Of a DNA stretch of 64,000 nucleotides, positions 25,994-36,367 are shown one piece after another. A program made the position numbers and the translations under genes. This stretch comes from Sulfurospirillum diekertiae. GTDB lineage: Bacteria > Campylobacterota > Campylobacteria > Campylobacterales > Sulfurospirillaceae. The stretch covers positions 868,001 through 932,000 of the forward strand of contig NZ_CP023275.1 of NCBI RefSeq assembly GCF_002309535.1, given 5' to 3'. The notes below the pieces were generated by a model that saw nothing but the letters and a program-made list of their open reading frames with translations, did no database searches and was not told the DNA's origin. Position 1 is the first letter of the stretch; every line of letters begins with the position of its first letter.

Positions 25994-26611
25994 ATGATAA
26001 GTGTTGAATTTTTGATTACCGCTTTAATTGTAGTGCTAATTCCTGGTACGGGCGTTCTTTTTACGATTTCCACGGGATTAGCGCAAGGGAAAAAAGCGAG
26101 TATGTATGCGGCTCTTGGGTGTACAGCAGGGATTGTGCCGCATCTTTTAGCGACGATTTTTGGGCTTGCGGCTATTATGCACACGAGTGCCCTCGCATTT
26201 GAAATTCTAAAAATTGCGGGTGTTATGTATCTGTTTTATCTGGCGGTTATGACATGGAGGGACAAACGTGGTTTTGAAACAGAGGCGATTTCAGCGCGCA
26301 CCAGTGCTTTTTCGCTAGCGTCTAAAGCGTTTTTACTGAACATCCTCAATCCCAAATTAACGATTTTCTTTTTAGCTTTTTTACCGCAATTTATTGCACC
26401 AGAGACACCATCTCCGGTGTTGGATATGATGGTGTTAAGTGTTGTGTTTATGCTAATGACCTTTGGTGTATTTGTTCTCTATGGACTTTTAGCGCACGTC
26501 TTTCGCCAGCGTGTCATAGCGTCACACCGTGTCCAAACATGGCTACGACGTGGGTTTGCATTGACGTTTGCAGGACTTGGTATCCAACTAGCTTCTTCTA
26601 CTCAGAAGTGA
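25994..26611 (+). CDS. LysE/RhtB family amino-acid exporter
   Basis: 205 aa from ATG 25994 (AAAGG upstream; the longer frame from 25937 adds a charged leader unlike the family). The N-terminal signature FLITALIVVLIPGTGVLFTISTGLAQGKKAS is split around the first two membrane helices; about six helices in total. Probably exports amino acids or related metabolites. Ends at a TTTACATGTAAA hairpin before the convergent HD-GYP gene. Confidence 0.85.
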   Translation: MISVEFLITALIVVLIPGTGVLFTISTGLAQGKKASMYAALGCTAGIVPHLLATIFGLAAIMHTSALAFEILKIAGVMYLFYLAVMTWRDKRGFETEAISARTSAFSLASKAFLLNILNPKLTIFFLAFLPQFIAPETPSPVLDMMVLSVVFMLMTFGVFVLYGLLAHVFRQRVIASHRVQTWLRRGFALTFAGLGIQLASSTQK

Positions 26612-26614
26612 CGA

Positions 26615-26636
26615 AAAACTTTACATGTAAAGCTTT
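26615..26636. terminator. Palindrome-centred hairpin between convergent genes
   Basis: CTTTACATGTAAAG (26619-26632) flanked by AAA/TTT with one mismatch, between the LysE stop (26611) and the HD-GYP stop (26692). No long T-run, so terminator function is likely but not certain. Confidence 0.5.
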
Positions 26637-26691
26637 GTGAATTTCGAATGATCGTCTTTTAAAGAGGTCAATGCCTCTTGAGCATTCTTAA

Positions 26692-28896
26692 TTAGATAGC
26701 ATAGGTAAGAGCATCTTTAAGACTATCGCGGATGGCTAAAAAATCCTCTTTAGCATTCAGGAAAAGATCAACAATTTGCGGGTCAAAATGTTTTCCACGC
26801 TCATTTTCAAAAAATTCAAAAATAGCCGCATCTTCCCATGCTTTTTTATAACAACGGTCATGGCTCAGAGCATCAAAAACATCGGCAACACTCACAATGC
26901 GTGCATAGAGATGAATCTCTGTGCCTTTAAGATTCATGGGATAACCTGAACCATCGTATTTTTCATGGTGCTCTTTAGCAATGGTCGCGGCTGCTTTAAG
27001 GAGTGGTCGCGTAGAGTTTTGTAAAATGGTGTAGCCAATCATCGAGTGTGTACGCATAACCGTCCACTCTTCGTCGCTTAAAGAACCTGGTTTATGTAAA
27101 ATAGCATCGGGAATCCCCACTTTTCCTATATCGTGCATAGGTGAAGCTGATGCGATGAGGTCGGATTCTTTTTTATCAAGACCGTATTTTTGAGCTAATA
27201 GGTGAGAATAGGCCGCGACACGCCTGACATGATTGCCTGTCTCTTTACTGCGGCTTTCTGCAATCTCGCCCATGCAGTAAATAACCTCTTGTTGCGTTGC
27301 TTCAAGCTCTACATGTAAGGTAATGATTTCGCTGACATCACGCCGTATTGCCATGTATTCTAAAGGGGTATTGTTCTTGTTGAAAATCGGTAATATCGTT
27401 GAATAAACCCAATACGCTTGACCATTTTTCTTCTGATTTTTCAAAACGCCTTTCCAGACTTTGCCTTTTTTAAGCGTATCCCATAAATCAATAAAAACTT
27501 CGTTAGGGGTATCGTTATGGCGGGTAATGTTGTGATTTTTCCCAATGACTTCTGCTTCTTTAAAACCGGTTGTTTTATAGAAATTTTCATTGGCAAAGGT
27601 GATGTTACCATCCAAATCCGTACGCGTCAGGATAGTACTTTTATTGATGGCATTTTCATATTGTTTGGACATATGGTACGCATCTTCAAAGTTCTTTTCA
27701 GAAATTTTAAGTTGATTTTGAAGAGAGTCATGAATTTCACGCACATTGCTAATATCGGTTCGAATGCTGATGAATTCAATAATGTTGCCATTGTGGTCAA
27801 CAATGGGATTAATCACCGCATTGACCCAATATGCTGTACCATCTTTGCGTCTATTTTTGACCACACCTTCCCACTTTTCACCTTTTAAAAGGGTGTCCCA
27901 CATCTGTTTAAACGTCTCTTTGGGCACACTTGGGTGACGCACAATGCTATGCGGTTGTCCTATCAGCTCTTCATAACGATAGCCTGAGATTTTACAAAAT
28001 TTATCATTGGCGTAGGTGATGATGCCTTCTTTATTGGTCTTTGAGACAATCGTACTGCGATCAACCGCATTTTTATACTCTTGTAAAATCGTTTTTTGAT
28101 AGAAATTTTCTTTGGTTTTTCGCCCAAAATCAATCCAATAATCGACTTTTTGTAAAAGCTCTTCTTCAATAAAAGGCTTATGAAAAAACTCATTAGCACC
28201 TTGTTTAATAAGCTTTCTCACCGTATGCGCATTGTACTGTTCTGTAAGAATAAAAATAGGGATGTGCATACTTTGGGGCATAGATCGAAACTCTACCAAA
28301 AAGGCTTCACCCATAGCGTTTGAAGAGGAAAAATCAAGGATTATAAGATCAAAGGGTGTGCTGTTGAGGAGTTCTTGCGCACTGGGACTATCATATGCAA
28401 TCTCTACGTGATAGTTTAACGGTTCTAAAAGTTCTTGAATATGCTGTGCACTTGTAGGTGAATCGTCAATGACTAAAATGGAGTTGGTTGTATTTTTTAA
28501 AAGGGCTTTCATGGTTCTTTCAATCTCTTGACCCACAAATGAAAGGGGGGAAGTTTTACACAAATAGCCTAAAACACCATAATGCGCCCACTCATCACAT
28601 TGTTTGGTTGTAGCATCGGACGTATAAACAAGAATCTTATGTTTTTCAAAAATATGAAGATTTTGTAAAATAAGCTCCCCTTCACCATCAGGAAGTGTGA
28701 GATCTAAAACAATCAAGTCAAAGGATAAAAAAGTGAGAAGTTCTATCGCTGCGTGTAACGTGTTCGCATGTCGTATTGTATAACCCAAAGTTTTGAGTTC
28801 TTTTTGAAGCATTTTTGAAAACATTCGTGAATGATCAATGATAAGAATTGAGCCAACATTGGCTTCCGTTGGAATTGATTTTAGATCAATTGTCAT
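26692..28896 (-). CDS. REC-REC-PAS-PAS-HD-GYP protein, likely c-di-GMP phosphodiesterase
   Basis: 734 aa from ATG 28896 (GAGGG 7 nt upstream). Receiver 1 with Asp (LIVLDLTLPDG), receiver 2 with LIILDFSSSN and FHKPF, two PAS domains each with the TNKEGIITYAN / RTDLDGNITFAN start, then HD-GYP with ASPMHDIGKVGIPD and KEHHEKYDGSGYP (GSGYP in place of GxGYP is within the family). It should hydrolyse c-di-GMP under control of a kinase not encoded nearby. A weak palindrome variant (CTACATGTAA) lies near 27309. Confidence 0.85.
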   Translation of the reverse strand: MTIDLKSIPTEANVGSILIIDHSRMFSKMLQKELKTLGYTIRHANTLHAAIELLTFLSFDLIVLDLTLPDGEGELILQNLHIFEKHKILVYTSDATTKQCDEWAHYGVLGYLCKTSPLSFVGQEIERTMKALLKNTTNSILVIDDSPTSAQHIQELLEPLNYHVEIAYDSPSAQELLNSTPFDLIILDFSSSNAMGEAFLVEFRSMPQSMHIPIFILTEQYNAHTVRKLIKQGANEFFHKPFIEEELLQKVDYWIDFGRKTKENFYQKTILQEYKNAVDRSTIVSKTNKEGIITYANDKFCKISGYRYEELIGQPHSIVRHPSVPKETFKQMWDTLLKGEKWEGVVKNRRKDGTAYWVNAVINPIVDHNGNIIEFISIRTDISNVREIHDSLQNQLKISEKNFEDAYHMSKQYENAINKSTILTRTDLDGNITFANENFYKTTGFKEAEVIGKNHNITRHNDTPNEVFIDLWDTLKKGKVWKGVLKNQKKNGQAYWVYSTILPIFNKNNTPLEYMAIRRDVSEIITLHVELEATQQEVIYCMGEIAESRSKETGNHVRRVAAYSHLLAQKYGLDKKESDLIASASPMHDIGKVGIPDAILHKPGSLSDEEWTVMRTHSMIGYTILQNSTRPLLKAAATIAKEHHEKYDGSGYPMNLKGTEIHLYARIVSVADVFDALSHDRCYKKAWEDAAIFEFFENERGKHFDPQIVDLFLNAKEDFLAIRDSLKDALTYAI

Positions 28897-28965
28897 AAAC
28901 ATCCCTCATAAAACATTAAAGATAGAAAGCAATCAAATAGGATCAAACGATCATTTGTCAATACG

Positions 28966-29008
28966 TTTACATGTAAAGTAAGGAAGCTTTCCTTTCTTTA
29001 CATGTAAA
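28966..29008. repeat. 43-bp near-palindrome made of two TTTACATGTAAA copies
   Basis: Two exact 12-mers (28966-28977 and 28997-29008) flank AAGGAAGCTTTCCTT, so the whole stretch is nearly its own reverse complement. It lies just after the MCP stop (29019, minus strand) and before the HD-GYP gene start, and could terminate the MCP mRNA. Confidence 0.75.
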
Positions 29009-29018
29009 AAATATAATT

Positions 29019-30626
29019 CTACTGAAACTGTCCTAATTTTAGATTGAGATTTTCGGCCAATTTAGAGAGATGATCCGCAGCAGAGGCGATTTCTTCAACA
29101 CTTCTCGCATTTTCACTGGTAATGGAGTTGATGTTGGTAACAAGATCAACAATTTTATCCGTATCTTTTGCAATTTGATGCGAATTATTAGCACTAATAG
29201 TGACAGATTCCACGCTCTCGTTCATAACCGAAGTTGTGCTAATAATGCTCTCTTCCACATTGGTGGAAACAGAAGCTAATCGCCTGATATTTTGAGCATT
29301 CTTGGTCATCTTATCGGAGGAATCGATAATGGATTGAACAATAATATTGATGGTTGCATTAATCTCTTGTAAACTTCTCTGTGTGCGTTCAGCCAACTTT
29401 CGGACTTCATCGGCAACCACGGCGAAACCACGTCCATGCTCACCCGCACGTGCCGCTTCAATCGCCGCATTGAGGGCGAGTAAGTTGGTTTGATCAGCAA
29501 TATCAGAAATGACTGTTAATATTTCTTTAACCTGTTCTGCATCTTTGCTCATTTGCTCTAATTGTCCTGCTAAAGTTGTTTCTGCTTCACTGGCAAGTTC
29601 CACATCGTCTTTCAACATAATGACCTCTTTCTTCGCTGATTCCAGTTTATCCCCAGCAAGTTCAATACTTTTTTTCATCTCTTCTGAGAGAATAGCCGTT
29701 TCTTGGACAAACTTTTTAATGGTGACAATCTCTTCAATCGTATTATTGACAATCACGGTGCTGTTTTCAGCATTACGCCCAATTTGCATACTGGTGGTCG
29801 AGAGTTCATGAGAAACAGAAGCATTTTCAGACGATGAATGTTTGACATCATCAATAATGGTTTCTAGGGTATCGACTAAACTATTAAAGCTATTGACGAT
29901 CTCTTGAATCTCATTGTTTTTGCCATATTTGATTCTAAACTTAAGCTCTTTATTTTGAACAAAGCCTGAAATGCCATCACGAATAAGGAAGACTCCATTC
30001 ATGATGTTATTGCGTATGATAATGACAAGAACAATGACAGCAAGCGTGACCATCAGGGATAAACCTATCATGATGGTTGTTGCACTACTTTTGGCACTCA
30101 TTGCTTCTTTGGCATCATTTTGAGCTAAAGTTTGGTTATATGCCATGTGCGCTTCAAGTGTTTTTACCATATCACCAACGATTGAGCCATGATCGTAAGC
30201 AGATGTTTTTGCTTCAGCATTTTTTCCGTCATCAGAAAGTTTAAAAATTTTATCGACCACGGGAATATAAATAGCCATTATTTCTTGTTCTTTTTTGTAA
30301 AATGCTTTGTCTGTATCGTCGGAAAGCATGACTTCATATTTCTTAAAATAGGTATCAAAAGAGGCATGATACTCTTTGAATTTGGCTTCAAGTTTTTTTT
30401 GTTCATTTCTATCCTCTGTCGCTAGATGCTCCCACATCGTAACACGCATCGTGCTAAAATCCTGTAGCATATTGCCCATTATTAATACGCTAGGTAATGA
30501 ATTGACATTGCATGTATTTGTCTTTTCGTAGACTTGCTCCATCTTCTGGATACTTATGATAAAAACTGCCCCAATACCTAAAATGGCAATAGCTAATATT
30601 GCCATCAACTGTTTTGATATACTCAT
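29019..30626 (-). CDS. Methyl-accepting chemotaxis protein
   Basis: 535 aa. TM1 about 8-25, a four-helix-bundle-type ligand-binding domain (4HB_MCP pattern, [24 protein letters not shown] is split over its first helix), TM2 about 185-205, HAMP and the signalling tip [26 protein letters not shown] lies 9 nt before the ATG. Ends in LNLKLGQFQ without a pentapeptide tether. Confidence 0.93.
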   Translation of the reverse strand: MSISKQLMAILAIAILGIGAVFIISIQKMEQVYEKTNTCNVNSLPSVLIMGNMLQDFSTMRVTMWEHLATEDRNEQKKLEAKFKEYHASFDTYFKKYEVMLSDDTDKAFYKKEQEIMAIYIPVVDKIFKLSDDGKNAEAKTSAYDHGSIVGDMVKTLEAHMAYNQTLAQNDAKEAMSAKSSATTIMIGLSLMVTLAVIVLVIIIRNNIMNGVFLIRDGISGFVQNKELKFRIKYGKNNEIQEIVNSFNSLVDTLETIIDDVKHSSSENASVSHELSTTSMQIGRNAENSTVIVNNTIEEIVTIKKFVQETAILSEEMKKSIELAGDKLESAKKEVIMLKDDVELASEAETTLAGQLEQMSKDAEQVKEILTVISDIADQTNLLALNAAIEAARAGEHGRGFAVVADEVRKLAERTQRSLQEINATINIIVQSIIDSSDKMTKNAQNIRRLASVSTNVEESIISTTSVMNESVESVTISANNSHQIAKDTDKIVDLVTNINSITSENARSVEEIASAADHLSKLAENLNLKLGQFQ

Positions 30627-31053
30627 AGTCGACTCCTTTTTTGGCTTAGTGTATTTTTAGTTTTTAGTGTAAGTATTAAGGACTTTGTGAGTTTTTTTTA
30701 ATTTTCATACTAATGAGTGGTTTTGCAAAGAGGGAGTTTTAAAAAGATAACGAATGCATATAATGACTTCTTATCAATACGTTTCACACTAAAATCCTTC
30801 TATATATTGCTAATAAACCTAATAATTATAAAAGATGTTAAAATTCCTATTTGTATTGAGATTCCCTTGAAAATTCAAAATAACTAAACAATGATAGAAT
30901 AAGAATTGATTAAAAATTAATACTATGAGTATTGTAAGCCAATACAAAAAATACATCAATGTCCCATGGGACATTGATGCAAAAGAGTTATCAAAGTAAA
31001 CTCATAAAAAAGTCACCCTATGTCAGGAACTGTTTAGAAAGAGCAAGAAGGTC
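30627..31053. other. A+T-rich intergenic region before the XRE gene
   Basis: 427 bp between the divergent MCP and XRE genes. Apart from A+T-rich promoter-like sequence it holds a perfect 26-bp palindrome (30954-30979). No supported gene. Confidence 0.5.
30954..30979. promoter_or_regulatory. Perfect 26-bp palindrome upstream of an XRE regulator
   Basis: CATCAATGTCCCA and its exact reverse complement meet without spacer at an NcoI-like centre. It ends 74 bp before the XRE start codon. Probable operator of that regulator, or a hairpin in its mRNA leader. Confidence 0.6.
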
Positions 31054-31296
31054 ATGAATTCATATGATGCTGAAGCAATTCATGCTCAAATACGCCATAA
31101 TGTAAAGCTATTGAGAGAAAAAAGAGGTAAAAGTCAGCTTGAGATGGCTTTGGCGATTGGACATTCTTCAGCAGCATTTTATGCCAAGGCGGAGCTTGGT
31201 ATCCAGCATAAAAAATTTAATGTTGAGCACTTATGTAAAATTGCCAATGTATTGGAAGTCGATATTCGTGATTTTTTTGAAAATATGGAGGAGTAG
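31054..31296 (+). CDS. XRE-family helix-turn-helix regulator
   Basis: 80 aa consisting almost only of the HTH (about 14-70: LREKRGKSQLEMALAIGHSS, then FNVEHLCKIANVLEVD). AAGG precedes the ATG. It is clearly related to the XRE protein at 61308-61565 (same SQLE.AL.IG and FN..HL pattern), including an unusual FYA insert after helix 3. Likely autoregulated through the 26-bp palindrome. Confidence 0.82.
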   Translation: MNSYDAEAIHAQIRHNVKLLREKRGKSQLEMALAIGHSSAAFYAKAELGIQHKKFNVEHLCKIANVLEVDIRDFFENMEE

Positions 31297-31316
31297 GGCT
31301 TTACATGTAAAGCCCT
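31295..31316. terminator. 22-bp perfect palindrome between convergent genes
   Basis: AGGGC + TTTACATGTAAA + GCCCT is perfectly self-complementary, starting at the XRE stop codon and ending before the yebC stop (31325). A hairpin would need to open at the centre; the GC-rich outer arms make it a plausible bidirectional terminator. Confidence 0.6.
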
Positions 31317-31324
31317 TGGAAAGG

Positions 31325-32035
31325 TTATCCGATGTTGGTATAAACGGCTTGTACGTCGTCATCATCTTCGATTTTTTCGATGATTTTTTCGACATCAACC
31401 ATTTGTTCTTCCGTAAAGGTGATAGGTGTGTTTGCAATGCGCTCTAGGTTTGCTTTGGTTAAGCTAATTCCAAGACGATCAAATGCGGCTGAAAGTGTTC
31501 CAAAATTGGTGTAGTCAGCATAAACAAGTACCACGCCATCTTCTTCCTCAATCTCTTCAAGACCTGCATCAATCAGTTCAAGTTCTAATTCTTCAATGTC
31601 CATATTTGCAGTCTTAGCAAACTCAAAAACAGCCTTACGAGAGAACATAAACTCCAATGAGCCGTTATTAAGCATCTCACCGCCCGCTTTTTTAAAGGCA
31701 CTTTTGATGTTAGCGACTGAGCGAGTATTGTTGTCCGTTGCACACTCGACAAAAAAGAGTGAACCATGCGGTCCTTTGCCTTCAAACGTAACTTCATTCA
31801 GGGTCTGTGCATCTTTGCCAAGCGCTCGTTTAATCGCGGCATCGATGTTATCTTTAGGCATATTTTCCGCTTTAGCATTGAGGATAGCTGTGCGGAGTTT
31901 TGCATTACTCTCAGGGTCTCCACCGCCTTCTTTAGCCGCCATCATGATCGTACGGCCCAGTCTTGGAAATACGCGTGACATATTTCCCCATCGTTTCATT
32001 TTCGCTGCTTTTCGGTATTCAAACGCTCTTCCCAT
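31325..32035 (-). CDS. yebC: YebC/PmpR family protein (translation factor/regulator)
   Basis: 236 aa from ATG 32035 ([16 protein letters not shown], the usual N-terminus of the family). Signature regions [28 protein letters not shown] and [14 protein letters not shown] are intact and the length is normal. The family binds DNA and/or the ribosome; recent work points to relief of ribosome stalling. Confidence 0.93.
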   Translation of the reverse strand: MGRAFEYRKAAKMKRWGNMSRVFPRLGRTIMMAAKEGGGDPESNAKLRTAILNAKAENMPKDNIDAAIKRALGKDAQTLNEVTFEGKGPHGSLFFVECATDNNTRSVANIKSAFKKAGGEMLNNGSLEFMFSRKAVFEFAKTANMDIEELELELIDAGLEEIEEEDGVVLVYADYTNFGTLSAAFDRLGISLTKANLERIANTPITFTEEQMVDVEKIIEKIEDDDDVQAVYTNIG

Positions 32036-32156
32036 AGGGGTCAATTCCTTGTATGATATTCTAAATAGTGCATTATTATAGCTTGTTTAACCCTTGTTTA
32101 AAATAAGAGTTTTTTCTATAATGCTTCAGCACTTCATGCATTCAAAGGATAGTAGA

Positions 32157-32753
32157 ATGGAAAATCTCAAAAAAATTTACATGAAACATGGGTTTGAACT
32201 CATTTGTGTTCCCACAAAAGAGGAAGCACTTAGTGTTGCGATGAGTTTCATTAAACCGCATATGAGTATAGGTTTGGGTGGATCAACGACAGTGAAAGAG
32301 GTAGGTTTGTACGATCATGTTACTTCTCGTAAGGATATTACACTTTTTAATCAGTACGAATCTGGAATTAGTATGGAAGAGAATAGCAATCGTAGACACA
32401 AAGGAATACTGGCTGACTTGTATATTACGAGTACAAACGCACTGACTAAAAACGGTGAGCTTGTCAATGCCGATGGCAGTGGAAACCGAGTCGCAGCACA
32501 GATTTTTGGACCTAAAAAGGTGTTAATTATCGCAGGAATCAATAAACTGGTTGAAAATGTGGAAGAGGGCTTTAAGCGTATTCATGATGTGGCAAGTCCT
32601 AAGAATATTGAACGTATCAATAATCTTGCCATTAGCATGGGAAAAGAACCTCGCTATAACATCAATAATATTGGTAAAAAATTCACGTATATCAATGGTG
32701 ATGATGAAGGTCGTACCACGATTATTTTAGTGGATGAAGTGCTTGGCTATTAA
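32157..32753 (+). CDS. LUD domain protein (LutC/YkgG-like, DUF162)
   Basis: 198 aa from ATG 32157 (AAAGGA upstream). Contains GLGGSTTVKEVGLYD and ALTKNGELVNADGSGNRV, typical of the LUD family that in other bacteria supports lactate utilisation complexes. No lutAB neighbours, so it belongs to the stand-alone group whose role is unclear. Confidence 0.8.
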   Translation: MENLKKIYMKHGFELICVPTKEEALSVAMSFIKPHMSIGLGGSTTVKEVGLYDHVTSRKDITLFNQYESGISMEENSNRRHKGILADLYITSTNALTKNGELVNADGSGNRVAAQIFGPKKVLIIAGINKLVENVEEGFKRIHDVASPKNIERINNLAISMGKEPRYNINNIGKKFTYINGDDEGRTTIILVDEVLGY

Positions 32754-32930
32754 AATGTTTCTATACGAAGTATTTTACATATACTAAACGGGTATTTTTG
32801 TTAGATTCTCCAAGGAAATTTGCATTAACGTAAAATTATAAGAAGTTTATTAAGCTCCTATCGTTAGCATAAGACAAATAGGGCTTAATAACTCATTTTT
32901 GTAATATTAAAATTTCATAAGGAGTCATCA

Positions 32931-33872
32931 ATGAGAAGATCACTTTTAGTAAGTGCAGCAGCGGTGTGTCTTGGGGCATCTCTCTATGGGGCAGAGTTTA
33001 TCAACGTTTTGACGGGTGGAACAAGCGGTATTTACTATCCCCTCGGTGTTGCGCTTTCGCAAATGTATGCTAAAGCAATTCCCGATTCTAAAACAGCGGT
33101 TCAAGCGACAAAAGCCAGTGTTGAAAACCTCAATCTCCTTCAAGCAGGGCGCGGTGAAGTTGCGATCTCTTTAGGCGACTCTTTTTCGGATGCGTACAAA
33201 GGTGATGCCGATGCTGGTTTTAAAGCTCCCCTTTCTAAACTTCGTACTATTAGTGCTTTATATCCTAACTACATTCACTTTGTTGCAGCAGCCGATTCGG
33301 GTATTAAATCGTTTGCAGACATTAAAGGAAAACGTATCTCTGTGGGTGCACCAAAATCAGGTACCGCATTAAATTCTAAAAAGATTTTAGAAGCTGCAGG
33401 GATTAAATACGAAGATTTTTCTAAAGTTGAGTACCTCTCCTATGCTGAGTCTGTAGAACTTATGAAAAACAGACAACTGGATGTCACTTTACTCTCATCA
33501 GGTGCGGGTGTTGCAGCCCTTCGTGATCTTGCAACTTCACAAAAAGTCGTCTTTTTGAGTATTCCTGAAGAGATCGTAAAAAAAATTGACGATCCTGCAT
33601 ATCAAGTAGGCATTATTCCCGCCAATACCTATGAAGGTCAAACAAGCGATGTTCAAACTATTTCTGTTCAAAATTTCCTTGTAACTCATTCAGGGGTGTC
33701 TGAAAAAACGGTTTATACCATGACAAAAACAATGTTTGAAAACTTAGACCAGATGGTAGCAGCACATGCCGCAGCTAAAGGAATTAGTCTTGCGAATGCG
33801 GCTAAAAATCCTCCTGCACCTTTGCATCCCGGTGCTGAGAAATACTACAAAGAGATGGAAATTATTAAATAA
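32931..33872 (+). CDS. TAXI-family TRAP transporter substrate-binding protein
   Basis: 313 aa. Signal peptide about 1-20 (ASLYGA), then the family signature VLTGGTSGIYYPLG, the GRGEVAISLGDS stretch and DIKGKRISVGAPKSGT. AAGGAG precedes the ATG. It binds a substrate in the periplasm for the fused permease encoded 20 nt downstream. TAXI substrates are often dicarboxylates or glutamate-like; not decidable here. Confidence 0.92.
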   Translation: MRRSLLVSAAAVCLGASLYGAEFINVLTGGTSGIYYPLGVALSQMYAKAIPDSKTAVQATKASVENLNLLQAGRGEVAISLGDSFSDAYKGDADAGFKAPLSKLRTISALYPNYIHFVAAADSGIKSFADIKGKRISVGAPKSGTALNSKKILEAAGIKYEDFSKVEYLSYAESVELMKNRQLDVTLLSSGAGVAALRDLATSQKVVFLSIPEEIVKKIDDPAYQVGIIPANTYEGQTSDVQTISVQNFLVTHSGVSEKTVYTMTKTMFENLDQMVAAHAAAKGISLANAAKNPPAPLHPGAEKYYKEMEIIK

Positions 33873-33892
33873 AAATTGTTGAAGGAATCAGT

Positions 33893-35959
33893 ATGTCTGC
33901 CTTAGTAACCGAAGAAGTTCACGAAGATACTTCCGATTTTGAAGAGCACGGTCACCAACGCCAACTTATAGGCTGGGCATCACGGCTAGTGATGTTTGGT
34001 GCGCTCACATTTTCTGCCTATCAGATATCTGTTGCAGCATTTCATCCGTTTTCGAGTTTGATTATTAGAGCTTTACATGTAAGCTTTTTGATGTTTCTTA
34101 TCTTTATGCTTTATCCCGCTACTTCAAAGGGACGTACACAAAAAAGTATCCCTTGGTATGACCTTTTACTCGCACTTCTTGGGTTTGCGCTTGGTTTTTA
34201 CCATTTGGTTTTTGAAGCAGACCTCATTGAGCGTTCAGGCGATCCGACAACCGCCGATCTCGTCGTTGCAACACTCGCTTCACTGTTGGTATTTGAAGCG
34301 GCACGCCGTGTAGTGGGGTTTGCTTTAACGCTGGTGTGTGGACTTTTTTTGGCATATGGATTTTTTGGGCAGTATTTGCCTCTTTCCATTGCACACCGTG
34401 GATTTGGTTTTGATCAAATTGTGAGTCAACTCTACCTTGGAAGCGATGGCATTTTAGGGACACCTACATTGGTTTCTGCTACCTATATCTTTTTGTTCAT
34501 TCTTTTTGGCACATTTTTGGAAAATGCGGGCATGATTCGTCTTTTTAATGCGCTTGCTCTTGGACTCGTAGGTCGCGCACAAGGAGGACCTGCAAAGGTT
34601 GCCGTTATCTCTTCTGGACTTATGGGGACCATTTCAGGCTCAGGTGTTGCCAACGTCTTAACCGTAGGGCAATTTACAATTCCATTGATGAAGCGCTTTG
34701 GCTATAGCTCCGTTTTTTCGGGTGCGGTTGAAGCGACTTCCTCCATGGGTGGACAGATTATGCCTCCGGTTATGGGTGCAGTTGCCTTTATTATGGCAGA
34801 GACGTTGAATGTAGCATATTCGGACATTGTTATGGCGGCGATTATTCCTGCTATGTTGTATTATTTTACCGCTTTTTGGATGGTTCATCTTGAAGCAGGA
34901 CGTTTAAAGCTTTTAGGAATTCCTGCCGATCAATGCCCAAATCCTTGGAAAGAACTCAAAGCAAGCTGGTATTTAGCGCTACCTTTGGCAGCATTGGTTT
35001 ATATGCTTTTTCATGGTTTTACACCGATGTTTGCAGGTATGATGGGCTTGACACTCACTTCGGTGTTAATCTTAGGCGCGGCTCTTGCCGCCCGCATTTC
35101 TCAAGTTGCATTGCGTTATGTCTTTTGGATCGCCATTGCCCTTGGAGCATCAACCTTTTTACAATGGGGCATTGTTCCAGTTTTAGGTGTGATTGCTCTT
35201 TTGGTTGTCCTTAACTTTGTGGTTCAAGGGGGGCGTGATACGCTTCGTACCATGAAAACGGCACTGGTTGATGGTGCAAAACAAGCATTGGGCGTGGGAA
35301 TCGCTTGTGCAATTGTCGGTGTCATCATCGGTGTTTTAACCCTTACGGGTGCTGCATCAAACTTTGCAGGGTTTATTCTTGAAATTGGAGAAAAAAGCCT
35401 CTTTCTTTCATTGCTTTTAACGATGGTGGCGTGTTTGATCCTAGGTATGGGCATTCCAACCATTCCTAACTACATTATCACCAGTTCTATCGCGGCACCC
35501 GCACTTTTAAAACTGGGTGTTCCTCTTATCGTCAGTCATATGTTTGTCTTTTACTTTGGTATTATGGCAGACCTTACCCCTCCCGTCGCCCTTGCCGCTT
35601 TTGCCGCTGCTTCCATTGCGAAAGCTTCTGCTATGAAAATTGGCTTTAAAGCAACACAAATAGCCATTGCAGGGTTTGTTGTGCCGTTTATGGCGGTGTA
35701 TGATCCTGCTTTAATGCTTCAAGGTGATCCAACGATTATGGCTGTGGTGTATATTGTTATCAAAGCTTTGCTGGCGATTTATCTTTGGGGTTGCGCGGCG
35801 ATTGGATATCTGTGGTCACCTCTGCATGTGTATGAGCGTGTGATAGCCGCATGTACGGCGGCGCTCTTGGTAGCGGCACTCCCTGCAACGGATGAAGCTG
35901 GATTTGCGTTAGGATTCCTATTTATTGCATGGAATTGGTGGAAAAATCGTAAACGATGA
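33893..35959 (+). CDS. TRAP transporter permease, 4TM/12TM fusion
   Basis: 688 aa, hydrophobic throughout: small-subunit (DctQ-like) helices in the first 200 residues fused to the large DctM-like part. Large-subunit motifs include GTISGSGVANVLTVGQFTIP, EATSSMGGQIMPPVMGA and GMGIPTIPNYIITSS. Works with the TAXI protein in Na+-driven uptake. TTTACATGTAAG at 34072 is read L-H-V. Overlaps the DUF1850 gene by 4 nt. Confidence 0.92.
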   Translation: MSALVTEEVHEDTSDFEEHGHQRQLIGWASRLVMFGALTFSAYQISVAAFHPFSSLIIRALHVSFLMFLIFMLYPATSKGRTQKSIPWYDLLLALLGFALGFYHLVFEADLIERSGDPTTADLVVATLASLLVFEAARRVVGFALTLVCGLFLAYGFFGQYLPLSIAHRGFGFDQIVSQLYLGSDGILGTPTLVSATYIFLFILFGTFLENAGMIRLFNALALGLVGRAQGGPAKVAVISSGLMGTISGSGVANVLTVGQFTIPLMKRFGYSSVFSGAVEATSSMGGQIMPPVMGAVAFIMAETLNVAYSDIVMAAIIPAMLYYFTAFWMVHLEAGRLKLLGIPADQCPNPWKELKASWYLALPLAALVYMLFHGFTPMFAGMMGLTLTSVLILGAALAARISQVALRYVFWIAIALGASTFLQWGIVPVLGVIALLVVLNFVVQGGRDTLRTMKTALVDGAKQALGVGIACAIVGVIIGVLTLTGAASNFAGFILEIGEKSLFLSLLLTMVACLILGMGIPTIPNYIITSSIAAPALLKLGVPLIVSHMFVFYFGIMADLTPPVALAAFAAASIAKASAMKIGFKATQIAIAGFVVPFMAVYDPALMLQGDPTIMAVVYIVIKALLAIYLWGCAAIGYLWSPLHVYERVIAACTAALLVAALPATDEAGFALGFLFIAWNWWKNRKR

Positions 35960-36333
35960 TGGCTTTATGTATGAGTTCAGGAGCAGTTACGGTGACACTG
36001 TTCCTGAACTCTTTTACCCTTGCATGGATGCATTCCGTTGAGAAGATTCGTTGGGAAGAGCAGTGGAGAATAGAAGGAAACTCTTTACATGTAATCTCTG
36101 CAAGTATCCGTGGAAGTGGGGCAGGGATGGAACCACCGCTAGATTCTATCTTCAAAGAAGGTGCTTGGCACTACACGCCTCATGTTCCACCCCAAAAAGA
36201 ACTTAGACTTGCCCATTCACCTTTTACCAAAGAGTATGAACTCTGCTTTGATGAGCGATGTACCCCTTTAAATGAGTTTTTTACTTCGCTTCCTCAAATC
36301 GACCCTATTGTTCTTGAAGCCTGCGAACGCTAG
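35956..36333 (+). CDS. DUF1850 protein linked to the TAXI-TRAP transporter
   Basis: 125 aa. N-terminal hydrophobic segment, then the DUF1850 pattern FTLAWMHSVEKIRWEEQWRI and GAGMEPP. The start overlaps the permease stop (ATGA). DUF1850 genes recur next to TAXI-TRAP permeases, so an accessory role in transport is likely. TTTACATGTAAT (36084) is inside the gene. Confidence 0.8.
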   Translation: MMALCMSSGAVTVTLFLNSFTLAWMHSVEKIRWEEQWRIEGNSLHVISASIRGSGAGMEPPLDSIFKEGAWHYTPHVPPQKELRLAHSPFTKEYELCFDERCTPLNEFFTSLPQIDPIVLEACER

Positions 36334-36367
36334 AATACCGCCACTTTTTATTTGTAAGGCAGTTTTT

